A DNA stretch of 64,000 bases from Apostichopus japonicus (GCF_037975245.1 NC_092570.1:5211001-5275000); one strand, 5' to 3'. Positions 1 through 12,265 are shown, counted from the first letter of the stretch. The notes: generated by a model not told the origin, from the sequence alone. A program made the numbers and translations.

Positions 1-635
1 TTGGCTATGATATCTTTCGTATTCACTGCCCTCGATTTTTTTCGGAAAAATTTCACCGTGCTGCCCTTCGAAACACGACTCTACCGATGAGCACAAAATA
101 ACCGCAATTCCTTTTCAAACTGCGCTGTCAAGAGCTCTTTCTATAAACTCACAGATCTGTTCAATATCAAAAGTAGTATTAACTCTACTCTGCTAACATG
201 TATGCTATCAGGAAAACACCTTGAAATTTCTAACATTTTGTTTTCTCATTAATATGATTTGAACAAATGGTGAGAATTTAAAGGGCTGTGACATTGGAGG
301 CTCTCGAAAAATTGAAATTTGTGCCAGGAAGTCATTTTAATGTGCCATTAGTGCCCATCCCCTATCCCCCCTCCCTCACCCCACCCTCAACCCTTCTACA
401 ATAATTCTGTTAAAACAAAAGTGGACTAAGGTTCTGAAAAACAATCAGCAACTTGAACCAACTGAGTGGTGTATTTTAAAGACTTTTCGCTTCCATGTAG
501 TGGGTTTGTTACAATTGAAATTGTTGTCAGGCAGTGCGTAGTTAGGGTTAAATAGGGTAAAATCTTATTAGCTTCCCAGCAGGGAAACGTTATGTTTACT
601 GTCACAATGGAGCAGGTTTTCAGAGTTCCACTCAC
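1..635. other. Left edge, intron of the GCC2-like gene
   Basis: No exon was found. The next exon of the minus-strand golgin gene must start in codon phase 1. The only acceptor-like site examined (near 430) leads to an immediate stop in that phase. The stretch contains AT-rich sequence and a C-rich patch near 360-400, and otherwise nothing I can name. Confidence 0.5.
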
Positions 636-696
636 CGAGTTCTGCCTTCAAACCATCACTATCATCTGCTAATTGTTGAGTAGCTTCTTTTTCTAT
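636..696 (-). CDS. GCC2: GCC2-like exon 7 (last one in window)
   Basis: 61 bp, phase 0 to 1, with a TAGTCTCAG acceptor and a GTGAGT donor. It encodes IEKEATQQLADDSDGLKAEL plus a split codon. The reading frame continues off the left edge. Confidence 0.75.
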
Positions 697-3600
697 CTGA
701 GACTAGAAATGAAAATATAAGACAAAAAATACAGAAAAACAAAATTAAATGAACCAATTCAACTTTACCCACAATATATAGATATTAAAACCCATGCTGT
801 GATGCATCAACACCAGGCTTGGGGTAATCGTAATCAGTAATCGTAATCGATTACAATCGATTACATTTTTTGAAGTAATCGTAATCGTAATCGATTACTT
901 TTGTGAAAATTACAAAGTAATCGTAATCGATTACAAGGGCAAAGTAATCGTAATCGTATTACATTTATGATTACAGTGAAATTTGAATGAGAAGGGCAAA
1001 ATTAGTAGAAATGATTAAAACTAATTCTTACTATTAGCTTTTAGTGTGACCAAAGACGTGTTCCTGCTTCTAGAATTCTCTAGCACAATAAACTTATACT
1101 AAGAAGTACTGGGAAGTACATATTCAATATACCATACTGTAAATGCCCTTCCTTTTTCCTGGCAGAGAGTTATATTAAACAGATATGCAGAGGATTGTGC
1201 AAGTAACCACAATGTAATCATGATTGTAATCACGATTACATTACAATGTAATCGTAATCGATTACTTCAACTTTAAGCTGTAATCGTAATCATAATCGTA
1301 ATCATACATTCTCAAGTAATCGTAATCGTAATCGATTACATTCAGATGTAATCGCCCCAAGCCTGATCAACACTCTAAAAAAATTCACAATTCCACCCGA
1401 CCAAAATAATGAAATTGTGGGAAATGTTTGTATCCTAGTAATCTACAAAACATACTTTGTAAAAGGTTCAAAGTAGCTTTTGACATGTCTGCTAAAAACT
1501 TTTTATCTGAGACAACAAAATTTTTTATTGTCATCTATTAAATTACAGCAAAATTCTTGAGGTATTTTCTAATTCTGAGAGATTGTACAATGAAAAGCTT
1601 CAATAAGGAAATATCTCACCAGGAGCATAAAGATGGTTTATTACGTATTATTAACACCACCGAAATGTACACAACTGGTATATATACAGTACTGACTTTA
1701 AATTCACTTAAACAAGACAATCAATAAGTTTTTGTCTCATTGTTTTAGTGGATGACCTATTGAGTTGACCTAACACAGCTGTTCTTTGCTCACCATTAAC
1801 ATACCAGTAATTTTACCCTACTGGTGGTTTTTCTATTTCTGTAACTACGGTAAGAAATGAGCAGACAATGTACACAATGATGGAAAATGTTGCAATAAAC
1901 ACCTGTTTCACATTTCTAACCATTTAGTTACTGTATGCTGAGGTAAATTCAATACTAACTTTACAAGCTAACTATATTGCTAACTAAAACTATGTTCCAT
2001 TCCTCACATCAATTGACAAATATTTTCCACCGTGAAACTACACAAAAATCCAAATGTGGTATTGCTATTAACACAGGTCTAGTTACATATCTTGCAATCC
2101 AAGGGCTTAGTTCTACTACACTAATACTTCATGTCAATTGCACACTACAGCAAATTCCACATCCCAACTATTACGCTTTTAATTTTCCCACCGACATTTC
2201 TCACTGTCTAGCTAGAATAATGGAAGAAATAATACAATTTTGTGAGGCTGCTAACAACACCTGTTGCACGTGTCCAATCATATGCCATATATCCAATTAC
2301 ATTGGGTCATTTCAAACCACAATTTCGTGCCTTTTTGTTTTTTTATCTTTTAATTTTGCATACGATATCCAACTGATTGACTTCAGTATAATGCTACAAA
2401 TAAATTGCTGGAGTTAAATAAGGAAGCTATACAAATTCTTACAAAGTCTGACACCTGGTGCCAATACTTTATCTCAGATCTATTAAATTAAAAGAGCTTT
2501 CAAGGTCCAATGAGTACTGCAATTTCAGGTTTAGGCTATTATCATGATATATGCATCAATACACATTTCCTACTGTCTGGCTAGTGTAAACAAAGCAAGC
2601 GTTGCAACCGAGAATGGATACCAAAGCTTACACGTTATTTATTCCATTGTTTGGTTTAATATATAAAGGTAATGTTTAACTTTTTATGACTAATTCAAGA
2701 CTGCATTAATCTGTATATATATTTACCTACTGTTCACAGTATAGCTTTTTGCTATATAGATAAGCTGTTTGTTAGCAATTCATTCCCTCTCTGATTGTAT
2801 GTATCAAGTTATAACTATATGACTTTTGGCATCTAACTCAAAATTTCTCATTGACTAGAATAAAATATTAATGTAAACTTTGAAAATCTCGAATTCCTGC
2901 AAATCCGTCAGGAGTCGAACGTTAATTAGTTTCATTTTCGGCTATCAGATATATTGCAAACTCCTCTAAAGTTGTGTTATTTCAACCAGAAGGAGCATTG
3001 TCTTAAGCATTGTTAAAGTAGAATCACATTTTTAATCCTTTATAAATCCATTCCACTCACCTCCGCCAAATTGTTTTTCATTTTGCCGATTTCCTCCTCC
3101 ACACTTTGTTTCCTCACCCTCTCCTCATCCAACTGCTGCCTCACGACCACGATCTCCCTCTCGTACTCGTCGACTTTACCTTGGACCTCCTGCAGACGAT
3201 CGATCAGCTTCTCCTTGGACATGGATAATTCCCGGACCTGCTGCAAGAGGTCCTCCACCACCTTAGCACCTTCTTTCTTATCTTCCAGGTCCTCTTCCAG
3301 ACTCTCCTTTTCAAAGTTCAGGTCTTCCATCTTCTTCTCTAACTTCCTCGCCTTCTTCTCAAGTACTGCGATGGCTTCGTCTTTCTCCGACAATGCTTCT
3401 CCCTGTTCCGATTTCAACTGACTGATCTCCTCGTCTTTCTTCGACAGGTCGCCTTTCAGCCCTTCTAGTTCCTCCTGAAATCTTTCTTCCTTTTGCTTCA
3501 ATTCGCTGCACTCTTCTTCTAATGTGGTCCAGTTTTCGTTAGCTTCGGACAACATCTCCTCCAGTTCCTTCCTCCTTGCTCCCAACTCCTTCACCTCTTC

Positions 3601-6600
3601 CTGGAGCTTTTGGATTTTCGACTGTGATGCTCGCTTTAGCTTCTCAAAATTGGCAGCATATTTATCCTTTTCTGATCTGGTATTCTCAACCTCTTTGGCT
3701 AGTTTCTGATAGTCAGCATCGGAACCGTCTCGGTTCTCCTCGAAAGCTTCCAATTTAACAGTGAGATGGTTTTTGTCATCCATTAATTGCTCGAGTTCTC
3801 TCGCATGATTCGCAGAGAGCTCGACCCGCTCTGCCTCTAACCTCTCCACCTTTGACGACAGTTCCCCGATCGTGTCGTCTTCTTTCAGTCTCTCAACCTC
3901 TTCTTCTAAACTTTGAATTTTCAGCTGCAATTCTTCTTTTTCTTGTCTTTCCATCTCCCATTTCTCCTTAGACTGATTTTCCTTTTCTTCTGATTCTTTC
4001 TTGATGACTACCAGTTCCTCACTCAAGTCTTCCTTCTCCCTCTCGAGCTCCGCCATCCTTCCCTGTAGATTCGCAATCTCTTCCTTTCCGTCGTCGAGGG
4101 CTGCAGTCTCTTTGGCTTCCTCTTTCAGCTTTTCGCATGTCGCCATACTGTCCATGTGTGCTTCTTTGATGATATTCAGCTGCATCTGAAGGTTCTCCTC
4201 TTCTGTTTTCGAATCCGTCAACTCCTTCCTGGTCTCCTCTAGCTCCTTTTTGATCTGTTCAATTTGTTCATATATCTCCGACGTGGCTCTCTTTGAATCT
4301 TTTAGCTCGTTGGTCGTCTTCTCCAGCTTCTCCTTCACTTTTCCTAATTCTACCTTCTCGTTACTCAGTTCTGTATTTCTTGTGTTTAATGTATCTTTTA
4401 GTTCAGACTGCTCTTTCTCTAACTCTTTGATCTTCACTTCCAGTGCATCGCCATTTACAGATTGATCCTTCTCTCTCTCAACCTTAGAAACGAGTTCCTG
4501 ACTGAGCTCATCTTTTTCCTTTTCTAAGGTTTCCACTTTCAATTCCAGTTCTTTGTATTTCACAAGTTCCTGACTGAGCTCATATTTTTCCTTTTCTAAG
4601 GTTTCCACTTTCAATTCCAGTTCTTTGTATTTCACGTTCCATTGTTCTTCCTTCTTCTCTGTACTCGAAGACTGTTCACGAGCCTCGGTCTGCACTTGAT
4701 CGAGTTGGACCAGCAGTTCGTTGTGTTTGGCTTCCAGATCCTCACACTTTTCCTTCCACCTGTTCGAGTCCTCGCTTAACTTTTCTAGACGAGCGGTCGA
4801 TTCGGTCTCGCTTTCTTCCGATGATCTCAGTGACACCATCTCTTCTTCGAGTTCTCCGACTTGCTTCTCCAGGCTTTTTATCTTCTCCAGAGATTGATCC
4901 AAGGCATCCTGCAACTTGCTCTCGCTTTCGGAAGATGCACTGATTTTCTTCTCCATTTCGACGACTCTATCCTGAGCTTCCTGTTTACCGTTCTGAATGT
5001 CTTCTTGATCCTTTCTCAGTTGTTCATTCTCTCCTTCTAGGTCTTGGATGGAGGCCTGTAATTTGTTCATCTCATCTCTCTCTGATGCTCTCTCCTGTTT
5101 CATAACTTTCAGGGCATTCATTGTGACATCTCTGGCCTCTGTCAGCACATTTACTTGTTCCTTTAGGCTCTGGTTAACATAATGAACAGGGGCCATGGAA
5201 AAAATTCAAGGAAAATCAAATGTTACAAATATGTGAAAAGAAGAACATATATTAATGCATTTAATCATCGTATTTCACGATAGCAAAGCTCATTATTAGC
5301 AATTCATAAATCACACAATTACAGAAACAAAACAGTCCATTTTATATCACAAAGAAAATGATAATAATAATTTCAGATAAGACAAAACAGTTGCTCTTAT
5401 ACCTCTCGTGTTGCAATGTAAGAATTCCATGTAAATACAACAACGACATTCAATCTAACTTTCTTTGTTTTTGTGATTGTAGGGAACTTGTCAAACCTGA
5501 AGGAGATATTTCTCTTGTGGTTTATGATGGAATGCAGGATGATGGGGAGAGGGTCTATGGGGAAAGGGTGTCCCCTCCCCCTTTGGGAAATTTGTGGAAA
5601 ATAGAAGATGGGTAAGATACAAACTGGTGCTTCAGTTTGCAACTTTTGAAATGTGGAAGAATATTCAACCGTTTATGTTGTACCACATATTATATAGTTT
5701 ATGTACTATAACACGAAGAAGGTTTGAAATATTCTGTCTGCAAACGGAGGGGGTCCCCCTGAAGAGGGCCTTCTATATGGCTGTGTCCCTGCTGATAACT
5801 CTTCATAACATTACAAGATATGCATGTTATTTTTTTGGTTCCCACTGATGCTACCTTGACTGCCACTTCAGTTTACCATTAATATGAAAAGTGTTCCCAG
5901 TATCTGAGCTCTTTCTCAAATATTATGCAGTGCATACAATTTGCACAAAGCTTTTCAAAGCAAAGGAGGGAACAACAATGAAAACCCTCTTCTCAATTCA
6001 CAAAACCAGAAAAATAACAAAATCCACAGGAGTCTCCATATGACACCACAAATTTTGGATAAGTTAGGAGAGCCTGTCAGCTGGTGGATTTCGAAACCGC
6101 AGACATAGACAATTGAGGGGCAAACACTCTAGCTGTTGGCACTCATTCAGTCTTATTTCCACACATACACATTCCATGACTGGCTATTATCGTTTTTGCT
6201 TACCTCATTTGTGGTTGCTAAGCAACTATTGTCTTCTTGGAGGGATTGGAAGGATGATCGAGTGGTTTCTTCTTTCATCTTAAGGCATTCAAACTGCTCA
6301 GCTAGATTCTGGAGGGGAAAGAACAATTTAAAATTCAAGATACCTACTTACAATACATCATTTTCCGGTCTCTGCCCTCATCACGTGAGAATACTCTGGA
6401 AAGCATTGCTGGGATTATGTCAACAACATCAAGGATTAAGTTGTAAGAAATCGAGGTTGTGCAGGTTACCTTGCCAACCTAACACAAGCAGCAAAACTAG
6501 AGAATAAAAAAATATTGACCTATTCAGGGTCCACATTTCTTCATCTAACAAATTCAAATGTTTGTTTAATTGATTGTCACAATTACATATTTACATATAC

Positions 6601-9600
6601 ATAAAGAATTATCAAACTAGCATGTACGCATATAATTGTCAAATGCATCTCATTAAAATTCAATTTTTTGGTTTAAATTCCATATGATTTAAACAACTTC
6701 AATTTTTTTTTTTATAAAACTGCATTCTTTGTTTGGTATCTATATTGGTTCGGTGACATCCCTACGTTCGGACGTCTCTATGTTCCGAAACTATCTCTTT
6801 GTTCCGACAAAAAGAAAAAATTTGGAGCAATTTTTTTTTATCCCAAAATTTTTTTGTACCAAGAAAACTAGTTTTTTGACCCCAATATTTTTGTGACCAA
6901 ATTCTTTTTCTGACTCAATTTTTTTTGGACCAACATTTTTTTGGACCAAATTTTTTGAGACCAATATTCCCCCCCCCCCCAAAAAAAAAAGTGACCAAAA
7001 GTTTTTTATGGCCCAAACAGTGCTTGTGAATGAAATTGTCCCAAATTGTTTCTTTTTGTCGGAACATAGAGATGTCGGAATATAGAGAAGTCAGAACATA
7101 GAGATGTCGGAATATAGAGAAGTCGGAACATAGAGATGTCGGAACATAGAGATGTAACCATTGGTTCTATGATCATAAATTTCTAAGAATTTAACTAGAG
7201 TGACTATCTTCCACAGGCGACTGTTAAAAGTATACAGTTGCCCAACAGGATCTGCCATTTACATGAATTACAAAAGTAAACTCACCTGAGTTGATGATTT
7301 GGCTTCCATGAGCTCCTTCTTCAGGTTATTGTTTTCATCTTCAATATTGCTTAAATTCTGTTCCATTTTCTGTCAAAGAGTCAAGTCAAACTCCCAGGTA
7401 AAAGCACATTAATTTTCATAAAATAGAAAGATGACCTTCACTTGTTAAAGCAGATATTTAGTTAAGAATATTGGTGCGGTTAAGTTTGAAGGGAACCAAT
7501 GATCAAACCTCAACTCATTATCTTGCCTCTCCCTCATAATATCTCCTCTCCTCCCCTCTCTCGGTATCAATAAGGCTCCGAAGGAACAATTATGCAAGTT
7601 TGCTGCATTTCTGTTCTACCACATTGAGAAATTCTGTTTCTTTCTTTTCAGACATTCAGGGGCAGATCCATGGTTTCATACATGAGAAGGTGTGGCCCAG
7701 GGGTCCATGAAGTTGGCTCCCCATGTGGGGGCGGGGGGGTTGGAAGAAAGCTCACCCAGAAAAAATATTATTTAAATTGTACTACAGTATAAACAATAAA
7801 TATTTAAATATTTGTGAGCCGTTAAAAAGAGGTTAGAGTATCCTTGATCTGTGTCAGACGTTTAAGACATAGACTCATCACTTTTTTCACAGCAGAGGTA
7901 CCTAGTCTGAGCTTCTTTGCATATGAGACTCTGGGCTTTAAGTAGTATTAATCACTAAATCGCTAACTACTGGTTTCATGTGCCTTTTTGAAGAAAAGCT
8001 TCATGAACCTTGTAAACAAAACAAAACCAAAGTTCTTCCAGTTACTTGAGTGGATCCAGAAGAAAAGTGGATTGCTCATGGAAGGCAAACCAGTCAATTT
8101 AAGCAGCCTACCTGTTGTATTTCTGCTGATCCCAGCTGTTGCTGTTGTACAGCATTGTAAGCTGTTAACATCTCTTCTCTTTCTTCTTTTAAAGATGTCA
8201 CTTCCTCTTCCAACTTAACGACCCTGTCATTGTCCGTCGTCTCTGCTGCTTGCTTCTTCAAGGTTGATATCTGCTTACTTAAATCTGTTCAAGAACATGA
8301 AAAAATAAAAATAAATGATTCCCAGAATGTCAGTGAAGTATTTGAACTTAAAAAACTTAGAATACTCTAATAAAGCTTTTTTCGATAGGTAGTCAAGATT
8401 TAACGAAGGAGAAAGTTCTCAATAATTAAGAGATGGGTAAGAGAGGAGTCTAAGCAATTTCAGTATGAAACAGAATTGCGTGGAATATGAAACCACGAAA
8501 GTCGGTACTTAGACAAAACAGTCATCACTGGAAATGATGGGATACCTCTAAATATTACCGGAAAAAGAAAAAAAAGGAACACATTACCTTCACACTTGGC
8601 TTTCACTTTTTGACTGATAGCTGCTTGCTTCTTTATGTACTTAATCAAGTCTTCTTTTGGTAAACCCTCCAACTACAAAAAGAAAAAGTGTCCCTGAACC
8701 ATGAAACACTAAACTGGACACTTTTTTACATCCAACCATTTACACCGATTACAAACATAAAACACATACATATTTAAGAAAAATTATGGACTGTGGAAGC
8801 TATCAAACAGCTGGAACTGACATTCAAACATAATTTCTTTCCCCCCAGGTCGGTGTCCTGGGCTATTGACAAATGATCAACCTGTGCCTTGAATTATTCC
8901 TTTATTGGTCTAAAAATTACCTCACATGTCTTTAAATCAAGTGTATACTGTAACTTATAAAAGGAAGCAGTTATTAACACTAACACAGGAACTGAACAAG
9001 GCAATTTGGCACAAGGTCGAATCAAATTATTCCTTCCATAAATTGGAGGTCAGGTCAATTGACTAAAACCTTACAAAATTTTCAAAATTAAATGATATTC
9101 CATTCCTATAAACAATATATATGTCAATTTTAAAGGTAAGTGAAGTCTCGCTCACAAGGAATATACAAAATTACTGAAACCAATAAATTTCATCAAACGG
9201 AGGTTTTTGACTCCATCAGTTGACAGATGACATCAGTTACGGCTGTGACTTTTACAATAAAACATCAGATAGTTAAAACGTGTATCTTTCTGTCATCAAA
9301 TATCTTAAAGTGCAAGCGAGTCAGGTGAGACCGGCTGGCAGCATCTGGCCTACATGCAAGACTCTCTGTGGCCTGCAAGGTTTACAAAACCTCATTAATA
9401 GCAGACTGTGACACTCTGTAAATTGATATTGGAGCAATGTGTTTATTTACAATAATCAACAAAAACCATGCACTCCATGAATTGTAGTGAAAAAGGACGA
9501 AACATCAACTTTGGGATTTTCGTAAATAGAGTCTCACATGGGGTGGGGGGGGGGGGGTCATCTCATGTTGTACACTCACCAACTCATCACTGGCAATGTG

Positions 9601-10550
9601 TTGCAGTCAGCGATAACATTATCTATGCTAAAATGTTTTGAAGAGTAAAGCAAACCCTGCTGAAGCCTTACTTTAATCTTCATTACAAGTAAAGCAAAAA
9701 ACATTGTGATGGTTCTTCTCAGCCTTGGCTGCTATGATTTTATCCATGAGTAAGTTCATGATAAAAGCTGTTGTTGAAAGTTCCTTGTTGAACTTAATGC
9801 AAGCTCAACTTAAAACATGAACTCAAAGCATAGTATAAAGGTTGAAATGCTTCTTTCTTTTTCTTCTTCTTTAAATTTCTTCTTCTAATGATCAATTCAA
9901 TGTGGGTCTTCAGGAGTGAACAGTGGACATCAAATGATGCACTCATAGCATATAGTGTATGTCGTGTATTAGAATTCTCAGTGTCCAGTGGGATATTGAA
10001 ACATTGACTTTGCAGTACTTTGAATCGACGTTTTTTGTTTATTTGTCAATTCCGCTAGGACTGATTTGACTTGAGTATTATCTAGTTTCTGATATGTAAA
10101 ATGTGATGTGCATTCAGAACTGTTTGATGGACAAAAAATTGTCAATCAATCCTATAAGCTTATTTTGTACTTGTCCTGCTATAGTAAGTATTACAGAAAA
10201 CACAAAACTGCTAACTTTTCACTTTCACTTGTAGTAGGTGCCAAACCACAGAATGTACTTCCAAAACTGGTTTACACACGTAATACTGTGAACACAATGA
10301 TTTTGTCATGTTATGTTTCCTTTATATATTTATTTTTTGTGTTGTCTTTTTCAGACTACCGCTCAGTTTCTGAAGTTGAGGTTGAATTCATAACCTGGTT
10401 TAAAGCTTTGATACAAAAGATAGAAATACAAAACATATACAGTACCTTTCCAGCTTTACCCGGTGAAGGCTTAACTTCACCCCCTGGGTCCCCTGGTGGT
10501 TCTGTACTAGCCATATTAAACCGCAAAGGCTACAATGTTTCTTCTCCAAT
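636..10550 (-). CDS. GCC2: GCC2-like golgin (GRIP and coiled-coil protein), 5' part of gene
   Basis: Seven coding exons on the minus strand join in consistent phase: 10446-10514 (ATG at 10514), 8588-8672, 8112-8284, 7286-7369, 6204-6308, 3061-5169 and 636-696. All have GT-AG borders. Together they encode about 895 residues and the frame is still open at the left edge. The N-terminus is a short Pro/Gly-rich leader followed by LEGLPKEDLIKYIKKQ, which matches the conserved start of GCC2/GCC185 (LPKEDLIKFAKKQ in vertebrates). The rest is almost pure Glu/Lys/Leu heptad coiled coil. GCC2 is a peripheral trans-Golgi tether that captures endosome-derived vesicles; its Golgi targeting depends on a C-terminal GRIP domain that would lie beyond position 1. 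The assignment rests on the N-terminal motif; the coiled coil alone would fit many golgins. The 5' untranslated part probably continues into an exon starting at 10550. Confidence 0.82.
697..3060 (-). other. GCC2-like intron 6
   Basis: This intron contains the 552-bp hAT-like element at 814-1365. The remaining 1374-3060 is AT-rich. A 146-codon open frame at 1977-2417 on the plus strand has no recognisable content and no ATG-led gene structure. I see no other gene here. Confidence 0.6.
814..1365. mobile_element. Nonautonomous hAT-like element with GTAATCGATTAC arrays
   Basis: The ends are CAGGCTTGGGG and CCCCAAGCCTG, an 11-bp perfect inverted pair. They are flanked by the 8-bp direct repeat ATCAACAC at 806-813 and 1366-1373. 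An 8-bp target duplication with CAG-type ends is typical of hAT transposons. Both subterminal regions are packed with the short palindrome GTAATCGATTAC and half-sites TAATCGTAATCG in both orientations. There is no open frame for a transposase. The intact target duplication shows that the ends are real. Confidence 0.88.
3061..5169 (-). CDS. GCC2: GCC2-like exon 6, 703-codon coiled coil
   Basis: This 2109-bp exon is phase 0 at both ends. It has a TTAACCAG acceptor and a GTGAGT donor. It encodes an uninterrupted Glu/Lys/Leu coiled-coil rod with Leu at heptad positions and very few Pro or Trp residues. It contains a recent 72-bp tandem duplication (4494-4635). Its G+C content and codon use are higher than those of the flanking introns. 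The exon reads into intron at VSGMDL-stop on the 3' side and at an ATG-containing intron on the 5' side, so those residues are not part of the protein. Confidence 0.9.
4494..4635 (-). repeat. 72-bp tandem duplication inside GCC2-like exon 6
   Basis: Two copies, 4494-4565 and 4566-4635, are nearly identical in DNA. They repeat 24 residues of coiled coil (core KYKELELKVETLEKEK) with Tyr versus Asp as the visible difference. The length is a multiple of three, so the frame is kept. Confidence 0.9.
5170..6203 (-). other. GCC2-like intron 5
   Basis: About 1 kb of unremarkable AT-rich sequence. I see no exon, RNA gene or transposon end. Confidence 0.5.
6204..6308 (-). CDS. GCC2: GCC2-like exon 5
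   Basis: 105 bp, phase 0 to 0, with a TTTCCCCTCCAG acceptor and a GTAAGC donor. It encodes 35 residues beginning NLAEQFECLKMKEE. Confidence 0.8.
6752..7159. mobile_element. Short inverted-repeat transposon (8-bp target duplication)
   Basis: The element starts GGTGACATCCCTACG and ends with GATGTAACC. The right end, read in reverse, is GGTTACATCTCTATG followed by TTCCGAC repeats. These align with the left end over about 38 bp. The flanks carry the 8-bp direct repeat ATTGGTTC at 6744-6751 and 7160-7167. The right arm is a short tandem array of the motif GTCGGAACATAGAGAT (about 7060-7155). The middle is AT-rich with repeated TTTTTTGGACCAA-like words. No coding capacity is visible. The 8-bp duplication fits hAT or P superfamilies. 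Confidence 0.85.
7286..7369 (-). CDS. GCC2: GCC2-like exon 4
   Basis: 84 bp, phase 0 to 0, with a CTTTGACAG acceptor and a GTGAGT donor. It encodes 28 coiled-coil residues beginning KMEQNLSNIEDE. Confidence 0.8.
8112..8284 (-). CDS. GCC2: GCC2-like exon 3
   Basis: 173 bp, phase 1 to 0, between a TTGAACAG acceptor and a GTAGGC donor. It encodes coiled coil beginning DLSKQISTLKKQ and ending in a Gln-rich stretch. Confidence 0.8.
8588..8672 (-). CDS. GCC2: GCC2-like exon 2, diagnostic N-terminal motif
   Basis: This 85-bp exon runs from phase 0 to phase 1. It encodes LEGLPKEDLIKYIKKQ, then AISQKVKAKCE. This is the segment that identifies the gene as GCC2-like. Confidence 0.85.
8673..10445 (-). 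other. GCC2-like intron 1
   Basis: 1.8 kb of AT-rich sequence with a G-run near 9540-9557. I see no exon or transposon with matching ends. Confidence 0.5.
10446..10550 (-). CDS. GCC2: GCC2-like exon 1 (first coding exon)
   Basis: The ATG is at 10514 and the exon encodes 23 residues rich in Pro and Gly, ending in a phase-0 GT donor (10445-10444). A good acceptor (TTTGCTGCAG) ends at 10551, so about 36 nt of 5' UTR precede the ATG and a further noncoding exon lies upstream. Confidence 0.75.
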
Positions 10551-11686
10551 CTGCAGCAAACAAATATACCAGAAATAAAATGTTAGAAACACTGAATGTG
10601 CATTAATTAATTGCTACACTACTTCCGTAGTATGTCTTAACAATTCAAATAACAAGCACTCGATTCCAAATTTATTTTGACATTCCCTATCCATCTCATA
10701 CATGGGACAACCTATAAAACTTTTCATATTTGAAGAACTATGTTAATGTATCTTTTATAATATTCTCCTTCTTTTTTCCAATCCAGTCAAGCATCCTTTC
10801 TTCTCATTGTCCAGCTTGCTAATTCTAAGTTCACATTGAAACTTTCATTTAATCATAAAATTGCTCATCGGCTTTGCCGATGAGCTGGGTGTTTTACCCA
10901 AGGTACCACTTTCTACTCTTTTGCGACAAGGTTTGAGGAAATTCATGTGAAGAACACCATCGCATTTGTGTTTTATATTATACTCACTTCCTGAAAAATT
11001 TTCTTCACATTCCCAACAACAGGTAAAAACATATGCATGCCATAACCCTTTCCTGATTGCATGATAGAAACCAAATTTTGTCAGGATATTATTACATAAA
11101 ATCAAGAGAATGTCCCATAGTTGGCAGTATCAGAAATGAACTGCAGCAGAACTAATTGAAACCAGGTCTACAGGCATTAAGAATATGGCCTAACTTACAA
11201 TAGGCCTAGCCTACTGTACTCTAGGAAGTTGCGCATGAATGATATGTAGGCTACTTCAGTAAAATGGTATTCAAGCCTACAACCGAGGTTGAGCATTAAT
11301 TAAATCACAGGGACCAAAGTTGTAAATAGATCCTATGCAGCAACTCACACTTCTCACAGTTCGTGCTACTGGCACTGCTAGTAACGTATTGATGCACATA
11401 CGCGTTTGTAATATAATACGCGTTTGTAGTGTAATACGAGTTGGCCTAACTTTGAGCAAGAGCATTGCCTGTATTTTACAAGGTTTATTCAATAGTAAAA
11501 TGTTAACGATGGTGCAATATACCTCTAAATGATATTCTTCATCCTTCTCATGTTACTGTATTGAGACGATACCTGGTTGTTTTACAAGCATACATGTACA
11601 CGTACGGTTTCGCCAGGATCACCCGTACGTTATAGTTTCTTATACTGTAGGAAAACGGAAAGCCAGTCGGTCCCGGTATGTTATCG

Positions 11687-11845
11687 ACTTACACGTTAAC
11701 GTTAGAGATCACACTAGTGCTAAGTATATCATCAGTTACGTCAGTTGATGACGTTGTCAATAGGCCAGAGTCAAGTGAGCCGCACATTCAGCCGCAGATT
11801 CGTTTTGAAACGTAATTAGACCAAATTAAAGTTAGCATACACGTT
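11687..11845 (-). promoter_or_regulatory. Possible noncoding first exon and promoter side of GCC2-like gene
   Basis: A strong splice donor (GTAAGT, plus-strand complement at 11687-11692) could join a noncoding exon upstream of 11693 to the acceptor at 10551. The surrounding 11580-11830 is relatively CpG-rich for this window. No TATA box stands out. This is inference from splice signals only. Confidence 0.25.
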
Positions 11846-12002
11846 CAACACCAACGGTGTTTAACAGTAGAAATGAAAGTGAAATAAAATGAAAATGAAA
11901 GACAAGGAAAATCTAAATCATGAAAATTATTAAAATAATGAAATACTAGACATGGAAAAATTATGCCTGGTAGCAATTGTCGCCTCATCGAAAGGGGCTC
12001 CA

Positions 12003-12262
12003 GCTCCCTCCGCAACTCTCGGCTCCCTCCGTAACTCTCGGCTCCCTCCGCGACTCTCGGCTTCCTCCGAGACTCTCGGCTCCCTCCGAGACTCTCGGCT
12101 CCCTCCGCGACTCTCGGCTCCCTCCGCGACTCTCGGCTCCCTCCGAGACTCTCGGCTCCCTCCGAGACTCTCGGCTCCCTCCGAGACTCTCGGCTCCCTC
12201 CGCATCTCTCGGCTCCCTCCGAGACTCTCGGCTCCCTCCGCAACTCTCGGCTCCCTCCACAA
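12003..12262. repeat. 19-bp minisatellite, about 13 copies
   Basis: The unit is close to CTCTCGGCTCCCTCCGAGA with substitutions at the last three bases. Because 19 is not a multiple of three and the unit lacks stops, long spurious open frames (RREPRVSEGAESLGGS-type repeats) run through it in several frames on both strands. I do not regard them as genes. Confidence 0.93.
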
Positions 12263-12265
12263 CTG

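Noticed and set aside
1977-2417. 146-codon plus-strand open frame in the golgin intron
   Set aside because: No ATG-led gene context, no recognisable motif, AT-rich composition like the surrounding intron.
7640-7760. CAGGGGCAGATCCATGG as a hAT-type terminus
   Set aside because: It resembles hAT ends, but I found no inverted partner and no flanking duplication.
10108-10578. 156-codon plus-strand open frame
   Set aside because: It overlaps the first coding exon of the minus-strand golgin gene antisense, and has no family resemblance.
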